From Fidelibacterota bacterium (GTDB lineage Bacteria; Pseudomonadota; Alphaproteobacteria; Rhodospirillales; Rhodospirillaceae), in the NCBI GenBank assembly GCA_947475895.1, contig CANJMF010000004.1, positions 124,001-188,000 of the forward strand: 64,000 bases of DNA. Reading direction: 5' to 3'. Numbering within the stretch: position 1 is the first letter of the stretch; every line of letters begins with the position of its first letter. Under the pieces are notes generated by a model. That model was not told where the DNA came from. It searched no databases and saw only the letters and a program-made list of their open reading frames with translations. The position numbers and the translations under genes were made by a program. Shown one piece after another: positions 17,705-27,029 of the stretch.

Positions 17705-18871
17705 ATGAACGCTCCCACAAAATTGATCACGGATACCGCGACGTTAAGCGCCTTTTGCGACAGCCTCGCCAACGCCGATTTTATCACCGTCGATACGGAA
17801 TTCATGCGCGAGACGACCTACTGGGCCAAGCTTTGCTTGGTCCAAATTGGGGGTCCCGACGAAGCCCATTGCATTGATCCCCTGGCCCCGGACATCAACC
17901 TGAAGCCGCTTTACGACCTTATGGCGAATCCGAACGTCCTGAAGGTCTTCCATGCGGGCCGCCAGGATTTGGAAATTTTCTATACGGCCACCACCACCAT
18001 GCCGACCCCGGTGTTCGATACCCAGGTGGCGGCGATGGTATGCGGCTTCGGTGATCAGGTGGGTTATGAGACCCTCGTTTCCCGTTTAGCGGGCGCGCAC
18101 CTGGACAAATCGCAGCGGTTCACCGATTGGTCGCAGCGCCCCCTGACCGAGCGTCAGGTGGTCTATGCACTGGGCGACGTTACCCATCTTCGCAAAGTGT
18201 ACTTGCAGCTGAGCAAGAAGCTGGAGCAATCGGGCCGCGTGTCGTGGCTTGAGGAAGAAGTGGCGACGCTCACCAATCCTTCCACCTACCGCGTCGATCC
18301 GCGCGAAGCGTGGCGGCGGATTCGGGCGCGCACGCGCTCGCCCCGCCTGCTCGCGGTCCTACGCGAATTGGCAGCGTGGCGCGAACTGACGGCACAAGCC
18401 TTGGACATGCCGCGTCAACGCGTGGCCAAGGACGACGCCATCTTGGAATTGGCCGCCAGCATGCCAACGACGATCGACGACATTAAACGTGCTCGCCTGG
18501 CCAAACCATTGGCGAGCGGTCGTTATGCCGAGGGCGTGCTCGCGGCGGTCGCCATGGCGCGCGATGTTCCCGACGCCGACTGCCCGCGCCTTGAGCGCGA
18601 GGAAAATTGGGATAGCACGGCATCCCGCGCAGTGGTTGAGCTATTGAAGTTGATGCTGAAAGCCCGCAGCGAGCGCCACCATGTGGCGCAACGCCTCATC
18701 GCGACATCCGACGACGTTGAAGCTATCGCCTTGGACGACGCCGCCGACGTTCCTGCGTTGCAAGGCTGGCGGCGCGAGTTGTTTGGTGAAGATGCGCTGA
18801 AGCTCAAACACGGCAAACTTGCGATCGGCCTTACGGCTGACGGCAAGCATGTGGAAGTGTTTGAAAGATAG
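17705..18871 (+). CDS. rnd: Ribonuclease D
   Basis: A 388-residue 3'-5' exoribonuclease that trims tRNA precursors and other small RNAs. The DEDDy catalytic set is visible: D30 and E32 (FITVDTEFMRE), the second Asp in HAGRQDLEIFY, and YALGDVTHL with the Tyr and the last Asp. An HRDC-type helical region follows after about residue 205 (SPRLLAVLRELAAWRELTAQ). Divergent from aspS with a gap of about 134 bases, where I see no further gene. Confidence 0.94.
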   Translation: MNAPTKLITDTATLSAFCDSLANADFITVDTEFMRETTYWAKLCLVQIGGPDEAHCIDPLAPDINLKPLYDLMANPNVLKVFHAGRQDLEIFYTATTTMPTPVFDTQVAAMVCGFGDQVGYETLVSRLAGAHLDKSQRFTDWSQRPLTERQVVYALGDVTHLRKVYLQLSKKLEQSGRVSWLEEEVATLTNPSTYRVDPREAWRRIRARTRSPRLLAVLRELAAWRELTAQALDMPRQRVAKDDAILELAASMPTTIDDIKRARLAKPLASGRYAEGVLAAVAMARDVPDADCPRLEREENWDSTASRAVVELLKLMLKARSERHHVAQRLIATSDDVEAIALDDAADVPALQGWRRELFGEDALKLKHGKLAIGLTADGKHVEVFER

Positions 18872-18879
18872 GCGGCGCG

Positions 18880-19599
18880 CTAACGCTCAAGCCAGACTTT
18901 ATCGCCCACGGAGAGCGCGCCCAGGCGTTCGGGCACGCAGTAGATTCCGATTTCATTTTGGAAACGCTCCACGACAGTGCGCATCACCTCCGGTTCGCGC
19001 GTTCCCGTCGCCGGATCAATGGTAATCATACTACAGCGGCCGATGGGTTTATTGGCCCGCAGACGAACGCCCGACGCTGCATCGCCGAAGATCAGGCATC
19101 CATCAAGCCATTCGCGCTCGATCCCGGTATCGATCACAATATTCGGGCGGAAACGCACGCACCCAACGTCGCGGCCCGATTGAGCGCCGACTGCGTCAAT
19201 CGTTCCCTGACCGATGATGGACACCGGCATCAAATCAAACGCACCGCGGCCAAGCTGCAGAAGAGACACTTCGTCCTCATACGCGGTCTGCAACATGGCA
19301 AGCAGCGTTTCGGACGCCACATCGTGCACCATACCGTCAGGAGCCGTCACACTTACGCGTGAGGTGCGCGTATCGCGCTCATCGACATAGTGCGCGGTGA
19401 ACAAGAGCATTTCGGCATAGTCGCGCCCGGTGAGCCAAGGGAATCGCGACTTATCCTGTGGTTTGAAAAAAGCGTATTGGCGGTCGCCATCAAAGCCGGT
19501 CCATCCTACATCGATGGAGTTGACCGTTTGCCCACGCATCGATTTAACGGGATATCGGTGGAGTTCCGCGACACGTCCAATTTCGATAAGCGTCGGCAT
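18880..19599 (-). CDS. MOSC domain protein (molybdenum cofactor sulfurase C-terminal type)
   Basis: A 239-residue protein with an N-terminal MOSC beta-barrel (VAELHRYPVKSMRGQ, then GFDGDRQYAF) and a MOSC domain (LGRGAFDLMPVSIIG, CVRFRPNIVIDTG). The conserved MOSC cysteine appears in PIGRCSMITIDPATG. Such proteins bind sulfur or the molybdenum cofactor, for example mARC-like reductases and YcbX/YiiM detoxifiers. The exact reaction is unknown. Convergent with rnd, 8 bases away. Confidence 0.85.
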   Translation of the reverse strand: MPTLIEIGRVAELHRYPVKSMRGQTVNSIDVGWTGFDGDRQYAFFKPQDKSRFPWLTGRDYAEMLLFTAHYVDERDTRTSRVSVTAPDGMVHDVASETLLAMLQTAYEDEVSLLQLGRGAFDLMPVSIIGQGTIDAVGAQSGRDVGCVRFRPNIVIDTGIEREWLDGCLIFGDAASGVRLRANKPIGRCSMITIDPATGTREPEVMRTVVERFQNEIGIYCVPERLGALSVGDKVWLER

Positions 19600-19615
19600 G
19601 TCGGGTGCGCCTCAA

Positions 19616-21130
19616 TCACACGGTGACGATGCGGCCTTCAAGGCCGAGATGCTCGGCCAGGCGTCGTAGTCGGCGAGCGTATGCGCCGGATTTAAACAGC
19701 GGCTCCGCTTCGGGTACCGTAAGAATCAAATCGCCGGCTTGGATTTTCAAAGACGTTTTCTTCACGACGCCCGGCGCCCCCGCCGAAAGCGCATAGGACA
19801 GGCGCATGGCCAAACCGATGGTCTGCACGCGCTGAATACGTGATTCCTCCAGCAACGCATGTGCCTGCTCGATGATCGGCTCCGATGGCGTGCTGCCGTA
19901 ACGATAATACAGCGCGAGTGCGAGACCCGCGCGATCCTCGTGACCGAGGCCCAGGAATGGAAGCCGCAGAACGCGCAAGAAAGCTTGCTCGCCGCGATAA
20001 TCAGGATGCTCGGCCCACCACACATCGCGCAGAAGACAGGCGGCCAAACGCAATTTTTTTAGCTTCGGGGACTCGTCCTTGAATAAGGGCGACATCCATT
20101 CGTGGGTTTCGTAACCCGCCATGGTCGAGCGCACAGCCCCGCGTGCGATTTCCTCGCACAGACTGATAAGCGGATCTTGTTTGCGCACATTTTCAGGCAG
20201 TGACTTGAAGAACTGTCCTTCGCGCATGCCGTAGATCGAAAATACCACCGCGCGCGGCCGCACCACCTCCAAGAGCCGTTCGAGGACAGCGGCGGCCAAC
20301 GGGAGTGACGCTTGGCGACTGCGTGAAACGCCTTTGATTTGCTCGAGGCTTTTTGTGCCCAGGCGCGCGATCACATCGAACAGGCTCGTGGCCTGATGAC
20401 GTTCCAGCGTGAAGTTGTCGAGCACATGCAGCGGATAGTCCATCTGCGCGATACACACGCGCGCGAGCGAGCGCCATGCACCGCCGACGGCATAGAGAGT
20501 CTTATCTTTGGACTTTGATATCCACTTTTCTTTTTCGAGAGCCTTATTGACCAGGTTGATCGCCTTGCCGCGATCGCCTTCAGAGGCTTCACTCAGGCGA
20601 AGCAAGCCGAGCGGGAGCGTTGTTTGCTCGCCGATATCGCCGCTGCCCACGCTAATGAGTTCTAAGCTGCCGCCGCCAAGATCGGCCACTAGGCCTTGGG
20701 CGTCGGGGATGCCGCACAGTACGCCCAGCGCCGAGCGCTTGGCTTCCTGCTTGCCGGTCAACACCTGCACTTTGATGTCGCAGCGCTTCTCGAGCGCCTT
20801 GGCGAAGGCGGCGCCGTCGGCGGCATCGCGTACAGCTGCTGTGGCGAGCGCATCGATGCGTTCGACCCCCAGCGATTTCGCAATCTTGGCAAAACGGGCA
20901 ACGGTATCAAAAGCCATGCCGACGCCGTCGGCATTGAGATAGCCGGTTTTCTCTAACCCCTTGCCGAGGGCGCAAATGGCTTTTTCATTGTGGAGCGGAA
21001 TGGGCGTGCGCGTTTCGCCGTTATAAACCACGAGACGCACAGAATTGGAGCCAATGTCGATGACCGCCACGGGCGTGTGCGACGGCCGATCTTCAGAGTC
21101 GCTTTGCTCCGCGGAGTCTTTTTTGCTCAT
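19616..21130 (-). CDS. ppx: Exopolyphosphatase, Ppx/GppA family
   Basis: A 504-residue protein that hydrolyses polyphosphate (or pppGpp) from the end. The ASKHA signature VAVIDIGSNSVRLVVY, the catalytic-site region AVRDAADGAAF and the second phosphate loop VADLGGGSLELISVG are in place. The C-terminal half carries the HD-like helical part seen in long Ppx proteins. It lies 21 bases after ppk, so polymer synthesis and breakdown are encoded together, the usual alphaproteobacterial order. Confidence 0.94.
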   Translation of the reverse strand: MSKKDSAEQSDSEDRPSHTPVAVIDIGSNSVRLVVYNGETRTPIPLHNEKAICALGKGLEKTGYLNADGVGMAFDTVARFAKIAKSLGVERIDALATAAVRDAADGAAFAKALEKRCDIKVQVLTGKQEAKRSALGVLCGIPDAQGLVADLGGGSLELISVGSGDIGEQTTLPLGLLRLSEASEGDRGKAINLVNKALEKEKWISKSKDKTLYAVGGAWRSLARVCIAQMDYPLHVLDNFTLERHQATSLFDVIARLGTKSLEQIKGVSRSRQASLPLAAAVLERLLEVVRPRAVVFSIYGMREGQFFKSLPENVRKQDPLISLCEEIARGAVRSTMAGYETHEWMSPLFKDESPKLKKLRLAACLLRDVWWAEHPDYRGEQAFLRVLRLPFLGLGHEDRAGLALALYYRYGSTPSEPIIEQAHALLEESRIQRVQTIGLAMRLSYALSAGAPGVVKKTSLKIQAGDLILTVPEAEPLFKSGAYARRLRRLAEHLGLEGRIVTV

Positions 21131-21151
21131 GCAAGGCGGTAGATACCAGCT

Positions 21152-23326
21152 TTAGCGGCGGCTGGGAACCAACTTGGCAACACGGCCTTTGGCCCGCTCG
21201 AGGGCGCTGCCCTGGCCGGAGAGACTGGGGTTGGTCATGAAGTACTCGTGGGCCGAAAACGGCCGCTCCGTGGCCTTTTCGCGCACGTAAGTGCCGTCGG
21301 ATTTCAAATTCCAGCTTTGCAAATTGTCGTTCAGGTTCGCGACCATGATCTGATCGAGTACCTGTTGGTGGACCGTCGGGTTTTCCACCGGCACGAACGT
21401 TTCCACGCGCGCGACCAAGTTCCGCGGCATCCAATCGGCGGACGAGATATAGACCTTAGCTTTGCGCGACGGCATCTGCTCGCCGTTGCCAAAGCAAACA
21501 ATGCGGGAATGCTCCAAGAATCGGCCGACGATGCTTTTGACGCGGATGTTTTCCGAAAGCCCCTTAACGCCGGGACGCAGACCGCAAATGCCGCGCACGA
21601 TCATTTCGATTTTCACACCCGCTTGGGATGCGCGATATAAGGCATCGATGATTTCGGGGTCGACCACCGAATTCATCTTGGCCCAGATGCTGCCGGGCTT
21701 ACCTTGTTTCACGAACTCGGTTTCGGCGTCGATGAGACTGAGCAGTTTTTCCTTCAATCCCAATGGCGCGATCGCCAGCTTCTTAAGTGAATCCGGCTGC
21801 GCGTAGCCGGTCATATAATTGAACACCTGCGCGGCATCGCGGCACAGGCCGGGGTCAGTCGTGAAATACGATAAGTCGGTATAAACCTTCGCCGTCACGG
21901 GATGGTAATTGCCGGTGCCGAAGTGCACATACGAACGCGTGTCGGTGCCTTCGCGACGGACGACCAGAGAAATCTTTGCGTGTGTCTTTAGGTGCACGAA
22001 GCCGAACACAACGCTGGCGCCAGCACGTTCCAAATCGCGCGCCCAACGGATGTTCGCTTCTTCGTCGAAGCGCGCTTTGAGTTCAACCATGGCCGTGACG
22101 GACTTACCAGCTTCCGCCGCTTCCACCAGCGCCTTGACGATGGGGCTTTCCTTACTAGTGCGGTAGAGCGTCTGCTTGATGGAGATGACGTTCGGATCGT
22201 GCGCAGCCTGGCGGAGGAACTGCACCACCACGTCGAAAGATTCATACGGGTGATGAACTACGAGATCTTTTTGACGAATGGCGGCGAAGCAATCGCCGCT
22301 CAGATCGCGGATGCGTTCCGGGAAGCGCGCATTATAGGGCGGGAACAATAAATCCGTACGCTCATCGATGATGAGCTGCTTCAAGTCCACCTGCCCGATC
22401 ATCCCTTCGATTTGGAATGTATCGGCGGATGAAACTTCCAACTCGTCGCAAATGAGCTTCACTTGATCGGACGGCATATGACCGGCCAGCGCCAAACGAA
22501 TGCAGTTGCCGCGACGGCGTCGCTTCAAGGCGCTTTCAAAGCTCGTGACGAGATCTTGGGCCTCTTCGTCGATTTCCATTTCTGAATCGCGAATGATGCG
22601 GAAGTGGCCGCAATCGACAACCTTGAATCCTGGAAACAGGGCGCCTGCGAACATCAGAACCAAATCTTCCACAAGGATGAACCGTGTGGACGTTCCCTTC
22701 AGACGCACGAAGCGCTGCACCTGCGGCGGAATGGGAACTAGCGCACGCATCACTTGTCCGTCCGCGATGCGAACCAATTGAAGCACAAGCGCGTGCCCTA
22801 AATTTGGAATAAACGGGAACGGATGCGCGGGGTCAATGGCGAGCGGCGTGAACACCGGGAAGATATGCTCCATGAAGCGCTCTTCCAACTCGGTGCGATC
22901 GTCCACCGAGAGATCCTCCGGCCCGACAACGAAAATATTTTCCTTGCCGAGCAGACCCTTTAACTCAATCCACACGTTGTCTTGTTGTTTGAACAGCACG
23001 CGGACAGCATCGTTGATGCGGTCCAATTGTTCTTGGGGCGTGAGGCCGTCGGCGGACGGTAACGTGATGCCTTCATTCACCTGCCCCTTAAGGCCGGCTA
23101 CGCGCACCATATAAAATTCGTCGAGGTTGGATGCCGAGATTGACAGGAAGCGTACGCGCTCAAGCAAAGGGTGGCGCGGATTTGCCGCCTCTTCCAACAC
23201 CCGCGTGTTGAACGCGAGCCAAGATAGCTCGCGGTTGATGAAGCGCTCGCGCGGCGGAAACGATTCCACATCGAAACCGGAGGCGGCTTTTGGCAGAGGT
23301 TCTGACGGGTTCACGACTGTCTCCAT
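21152..23326 (-). CDS. ppk1: Polyphosphate kinase 1
   Basis: A 724-residue membrane-associated enzyme that transfers the gamma phosphate of ATP to inorganic polyphosphate. The two histidines of the active site are present at H449 ([15 protein letters not shown], the phospho-His) and H606 ([15 protein letters not shown]), each 14 residues later than in the E. coli enzyme. The N-terminal part ([30 protein letters not shown]) is also typical. Upstream of the ATG lies a perfect inverted repeat at 23340-23361. First gene of ppk-ppx. Confidence 0.97.
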   Translation of the reverse strand: METVVNPSEPLPKAASGFDVESFPPRERFINRELSWLAFNTRVLEEAANPRHPLLERVRFLSISASNLDEFYMVRVAGLKGQVNEGITLPSADGLTPQEQLDRINDAVRVLFKQQDNVWIELKGLLGKENIFVVGPEDLSVDDRTELEERFMEHIFPVFTPLAIDPAHPFPFIPNLGHALVLQLVRIADGQVMRALVPIPPQVQRFVRLKGTSTRFILVEDLVLMFAGALFPGFKVVDCGHFRIIRDSEMEIDEEAQDLVTSFESALKRRRRGNCIRLALAGHMPSDQVKLICDELEVSSADTFQIEGMIGQVDLKQLIIDERTDLLFPPYNARFPERIRDLSGDCFAAIRQKDLVVHHPYESFDVVVQFLRQAAHDPNVISIKQTLYRTSKESPIVKALVEAAEAGKSVTAMVELKARFDEEANIRWARDLERAGASVVFGFVHLKTHAKISLVVRREGTDTRSYVHFGTGNYHPVTAKVYTDLSYFTTDPGLCRDAAQVFNYMTGYAQPDSLKKLAIAPLGLKEKLLSLIDAETEFVKQGKPGSIWAKMNSVVDPEIIDALYRASQAGVKIEMIVRGICGLRPGVKGLSENIRVKSIVGRFLEHSRIVCFGNGEQMPSRKAKVYISSADWMPRNLVARVETFVPVENPTVHQQVLDQIMVANLNDNLQSWNLKSDGTYVREKATERPFSAHEYFMTNPSLSGQGSALERAKGRVAKLVPSRR

Positions 23327-23339
23327 GGCGGCGGCGTCA

Positions 23340-23361
23340 TTTCACGCCTTTTTGCGTGAAA
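23340..23361. promoter_or_regulatory. Perfect 8-bp inverted repeat in the ppk leader
   Basis: TTTCACGC and GCGTGAAA flank a CTTTTT loop, 13 bases upstream of the ppk start. It could be a regulator site or an RNA hairpin in the ppk leader. No Pho-box-like pattern of 11-bp repeats was recognised. Confidence 0.45.
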
Positions 23362-23451
23362 TAGCGATCCGCTGTGGGTGAATTTCATCAAACTGCAACC
23401 CTCATTCATAGGATAACATGCGGTTTGGTACGGTCCATAAGAGGCTGAGAG

Positions 23452-23967
23452 TTGAAAACCCTTCATTTGCTGCGTCATGCGAAATCGGACCGCGACGATC
23501 CCCGCATCCGCGACCCGGAGCGCCCGCTCGCCAAGCGCGGTATCAAGGCGGCAAAGCTTATGGCCGGGCTGATGATGCGCACGGAGATAAAAGCCGACCG
23601 CGTCTACTGTTCAAGCGCCCGCCGCACCCGCGAGACCTATGAGCTGATAGCCCCGGCCCTGGGCGGCGCCGTCGTTTCGTTCCGCGAAGATCTGTATCTG
23701 GCCGACGCCGGTGCCTTGACGCGTTTCATCAACGACCTTCCGGCGGTCGCTACATCCGTGATGCTGATCGGACACAATCCGGGATTTCACGATTTGGGGA
23801 TCGACCTCGTCGCCCTGACAAGTGCGTCGCCGGACTTAGATCACCTGCGCGAGAAGTTTCCGACGACGGCGTTGTGCAGCGTGGAATTCACGGCGAAGAC
23901 ATGGCATGAGGTGCGACCCGGAACGGGGCGCCTTTTGCACTTCATTCGCCCGCGGGATTTTGAATAG
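23452..23967 (+). CDS. sixA: SixA-like phosphohistidine phosphatase
   Basis: A 171-residue member of the histidine phosphatase family. The catalytic RHA motif is at the very start (LLRHAKSDRDD), followed by SSARRTRETYELI and the second catalytic His in GHNPGFHDL, the compact SixA layout. SixA removes phosphate from His of phosphotransfer proteins, in E. coli from ArcB and the nitrogen PTS protein NPr. The start is TTG 23452, eight bases after an AAGAGG site. Its 3' end overlaps hdaA on the other strand by 26 bases. Confidence 0.88.
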   Translation: MKTLHLLRHAKSDRDDPRIRDPERPLAKRGIKAAKLMAGLMMRTEIKADRVYCSSARRTRETYELIAPALGGAVVSFREDLYLADAGALTRFINDLPAVATSVMLIGHNPGFHDLGIDLVALTSASPDLDHLREKFPTTALCSVEFTAKTWHEVRPGTGRLLHFIRPRDFE

Positions 23968-24619
23968 TTTCCAAGATCGTGCGTACAAGCGGGATGGTCA
24001 CGGGCCGCTTGCCGGCAAGTGAATCCGTATCGGCGCGCGCGACAATCTCGCGTACGGCTGCAAAGCTGCGATCCATGTGACGCACCAGATACGCAATCAC
24101 ATCCGGCGCGACCGTGAGCTGACGGTCAGCGAAGAGTTTCACCAACACGGCCTGCACCATTTCATCAGAAGGCGCTGCGATTTCCGTGGCGGGAACAGTG
24201 GCAAGTCGCGAATGCAAATCCGGCAGCTTGAAAGGCCAGCGCGCCGGTGCTTCACGCGCGGTCAGCAGCAAAAATACGTTTTGCTCTTTTGCGATATTGA
24301 AGAGATGCAGCAATGCGCGCGCGTCCGATACACGGTCGCCGTCTTCTAACGCGAGAGCCGTGTGTTGCGCGACGATATTGGCGGCGGCCTCGACAGTTAC
24401 GTCGTCAGGCTTCACGACGCCTGCGTTTGCTTTACCGGCAAAGACTTGTACGAGATGCGACTTGCCACAACCCGCAGGCCCGTAAATCGCGAGCGTCGCC
24501 GTAGGCCACGCGGGCCAACGATCGATCCACGCGACCGCCTCGGCATTTTCCGGCATGACCAGAAAGTCCTCACGGCCCAGGGCCGCGCGGTGACCGAGAT
24601 CGAGCGTGAGCTGCGCCAT
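23942..24619 (-). CDS. hdaA: DnaA-like replication regulator HdaA
   Basis: A 225-residue AAA+ protein related to the ATPase domain of DnaA but lacking a DNA-binding domain. The N-terminal QLTLDL (residues 3-8) is a beta-clamp binding motif, as in Hda. A Walker A motif GPAGCGKS is at 47-54, with a Walker B-like LALEDGDR. In Caulobacter HdaA with the clamp promotes ATP hydrolysis by DnaA and limits re-initiation. It lies 2 bases after the DUF2066 gene, in the same operon. Confidence 0.88.
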   Translation of the reverse strand: MAQLTLDLGHRAALGREDFLVMPENAEAVAWIDRWPAWPTATLAIYGPAGCGKSHLVQVFAGKANAGVVKPDDVTVEAAANIVAQHTALALEDGDRVSDARALLHLFNIAKEQNVFLLLTAREAPARWPFKLPDLHSRLATVPATEIAAPSDEMVQAVLVKLFADRQLTVAPDVIAYLVRHMDRSFAAVREIVARADTDSLAGKRPVTIPLVRTILETIQNPAGE

Positions 24620-24621
24620 AC

Positions 24622-25806
24622 CTACTTTTCGGGTGCGGGAGCGGGTGCCGCAGACGGACCCGGCTTGCCGAGCGTGCGGCCAGTCGCCTTACCGGCGCGC
24701 AAAAGCTCGATGACCCACACGCCGTTCTGCTGTGCAAGCCCGAGGTCTTGCTGCGCCATTGCCAGCGTCAATTGCGATTGATCGCCCATATAAGACAGCG
24801 TGACCTGTGCGCGATCGCGCGTCATGGCTTGCAGATTGACCTGATCGACCAGCGGCACATCACCGAGATGATTGCGCACCAGCGTCCACTCCTTCAGGTC
24901 CGTAATGGGAACGAGCGCAGTGATCTGAGACGTGGTGGTGGTCGTGATGCGGTTGCGTTTGCGCCAATTCTCTTCTACCGCCTGGGCAGCCGCTTGCACG
25001 GCGCTGGCTAACACTTCGTCGCGCGATTGCCCGGGCGCCCCGGTATAGGTCAGATTGAAATCGAACGCCGGCACGCCGCGGCGCGCTTCGGTGATAGACA
25101 TCTGCAAGCCTTCCGGCGTCCACCGGGCGGAAGCCAGAAGCGCTCCACCGGCGTCATAGCGCGCCGCAAGCGCTGCTGCAGCGGCAGAGTCCTTGGCCGC
25201 CGTCTGATCGGCGTTGATTGCCCCAGCATCGCCCGTGTCGCCCACAGGGAACACAAACGGCACCAAGCCGCGATCTACACCCGACCGCTGCCAGGCACTG
25301 CGCCAGGGGTTCGGTTCATTCCACAAGTAGGTCCCATTATCGTCGCGCAGAAGCGGCACCACGACGAGTGGTTTGCTGACGGTTTCGGTGAACGGGATGC
25401 CCGCGCGGCGTAGAAGATTACGCACGGCAGCCGGATCGAAACGCACGGTAAGTTCAGCCAAGTAGCGCACGGCCGAAGTGCGCTCGTTCGCGATCGAGAA
25501 ATCGCGGACCATGTCGATGACTTGGGTTGAGTTCATTTGCGGCACGCGCGCCATGTCGTCGCGGGCGACAATCCGCTCAAGCACGCGCCGAAGGCCGGTC
25601 ACGCGCCCTTGAATGAGGCCGCGCTCGCGGGCATCGGTGACGGTGGCGGCGGTGACGTCGACGGGAACGCCCTCGGCCACAAAGATATCCACGGGTTTAG
25701 CCGTGGCCGTTGCCTGGGCATAAGCGGACGGGGCCGCAAAAAGGACGGCCAAAAGCGCGCCCACCACCATTGCAAAGCCGCGTCGATCCAGTATGTTCGC
25801 CCTCAT
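24622..25806 (-). CDS. DUF2066 domain periplasmic protein
   Basis: About 394 residues from ATG 25806 (an upstream ATG at 25845 is possible). A signal peptide is clear (MVVGALLAVLFAAPSAYA). The mature protein has the DUF2066 pattern: a start region VDIFVAEGVPVDVTAATVTDARERG, then LRRVLERI, VRYLAELTVRFDPAAVRNLLRRAGIPF. Function is unknown. The Pro/Ala-rich tail is low complexity. It is followed directly by hdaA, a neighbour pair common in alphaproteobacteria, and it diverges from purM. Confidence 0.82.
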   Translation of the reverse strand: MRANILDRRGFAMVVGALLAVLFAAPSAYAQATATAKPVDIFVAEGVPVDVTAATVTDARERGLIQGRVTGLRRVLERIVARDDMARVPQMNSTQVIDMVRDFSIANERTSAVRYLAELTVRFDPAAVRNLLRRAGIPFTETVSKPLVVVPLLRDDNGTYLWNEPNPWRSAWQRSGVDRGLVPFVFPVGDTGDAGAINADQTAAKDSAAAAALAARYDAGGALLASARWTPEGLQMSITEARRGVPAFDFNLTYTGAPGQSRDEVLASAVQAAAQAVEENWRKRNRITTTTTSQITALVPITDLKEWTLVRNHLGDVPLVDQVNLQAMTRDRAQVTLSYMGDQSQLTLAMAQQDLGLAQQNGVWVIELLRAGKATGRTLGKPGPSAAPAPAPEK

Positions 25807-25925
25807 CAGCTTATGGCCATCCACCACAAAAAATCGCCTGCGCATCGTCTTCTGGCCAAGGGTTTAGCCTACAACGCTGCCGGGGTCGATATTCGAGCCA
25901 TACTATGGCGGCAGAGAGGCGCAGC

Positions 25926-27029
25926 GTGACCAAGAAGACCATCGATTACGCTGCAGCTGGCGTCGATTACGACAAGATCGACCCCCTCAAGATCGCGGCC
26001 CAACGTGCAGCGTTGAGCACGGCCGGCAACCTGAAGGGTTTTTCGGAAATCGCTGCCTCGCGGGGCGAATCGGCTTATGTGGTCGATATGGGCGACTTCC
26101 TGCTGGCGTCCATCACGGAATGCCTCGGCACCAAAGTGCTGATCGCCGACCCCATGCGGGCCGAAACCGGCAAAACGTATTTCGACGCCCTCGCTCAGGA
26201 CACCTTGGCGATGGCGGTTAACGACATCATCACGGTGGGCGCGACGCCGATCTCGGTGCACGCCTATTGGGCTGCCGGTAGCAGTGAGTGGTTCAACGAC
26301 AAGCAGCGCGCGAACGATCTCGTTAATGGGTGGAAAGCGGCGTGCGACACGTGCGGCGTTGTGTGGGGCGGCGGCGAAACGCCGAGCCTCGGCGGCGTCG
26401 TGATGCCAGGCACCATCGACTTGGCGGCATCATGTGTCGGCGTAGTGCGTCCGAAAGAGCGTTTGACGCTGGGCGACAAATTGAAGCCGGGCGATGCCAT
26501 CGTATTGCTGGCCTCGAGCGGCATTCATGCCAATGGCGTTTCTCTGGCGCGCAAGGTCGCCGCTGATAGCTGCGACGGTTATCAAACCATCGTGGGTGAC
26601 GGCCGTATGTTCGGCGAAGCACTGCTAGATCCCACGATTTTGTATTCACCTGTGACCGAAGCTTTGTACGCCGCCGGCATCATTCCCCATTACACCGTGA
26701 ACGTGACCGGCCACGGCTGGCGCAAGATTATGCGGTATCCCGGTGCGTTCACGTACGAGTTCACCGAAGTGCCGCCTGTTCCGGCCGTGCTGAAATACAT
26801 TCAGCACGAGGCGAACATGGATAACACCGACGCTTACGGCACGTTCAACATGGGCGCCGGCTTTGCGTTGTTCGTTGACGCATCGGACGCCGCGAAAACC
26901 GTCGCGATTGCTGAAAAGGCCGGCGTAGCCGCGATAATCGCGGGCACGGTGCGCGAAGGCCCCAAGAGCGTCGTGATCAAACCGGTGGACGTGACCTTCA
27001 CCGCCGCCGACATGCATTTGCGCGCCTAA
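25926..27029 (+). CDS. purM: Phosphoribosylformylglycinamidine cyclo-ligase, non-canonical PurM
   Basis: A 367-residue PurM/AIR synthase-fold protein that should close the imidazole ring in purine synthesis. Kept features are the N-terminal DYAAAGVDYDKID, AMAVNDIITVGATP, GGGETPSLGG and SSGIHANGVSLARK. The usual DGVGTKL loop is replaced by ITECLGTKVLIADPMRAETG (residues 63-82), and an added segment with YWAAGSSEWFND follows. This is the variant I know from other phyla rather than the standard proteobacterial PurM. Start GTG 25926 is chosen for its AGAGG site 7 bases ahead; ATG 25905 is the alternative. It occupies the normal purM place near purN and hdaA. Confidence 0.82.
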   Translation: MTKKTIDYAAAGVDYDKIDPLKIAAQRAALSTAGNLKGFSEIAASRGESAYVVDMGDFLLASITECLGTKVLIADPMRAETGKTYFDALAQDTLAMAVNDIITVGATPISVHAYWAAGSSEWFNDKQRANDLVNGWKAACDTCGVVWGGGETPSLGGVVMPGTIDLAASCVGVVRPKERLTLGDKLKPGDAIVLLASSGIHANGVSLARKVAADSCDGYQTIVGDGRMFGEALLDPTILYSPVTEALYAAGIIPHYTVNVTGHGWRKIMRYPGAFTYEFTEVPPVPAVLKYIQHEANMDNTDAYGTFNMGAGFALFVDASDAAKTVAIAEKAGVAAIIAGTVREGPKSVVIKPVDVTFTAADMHLRA

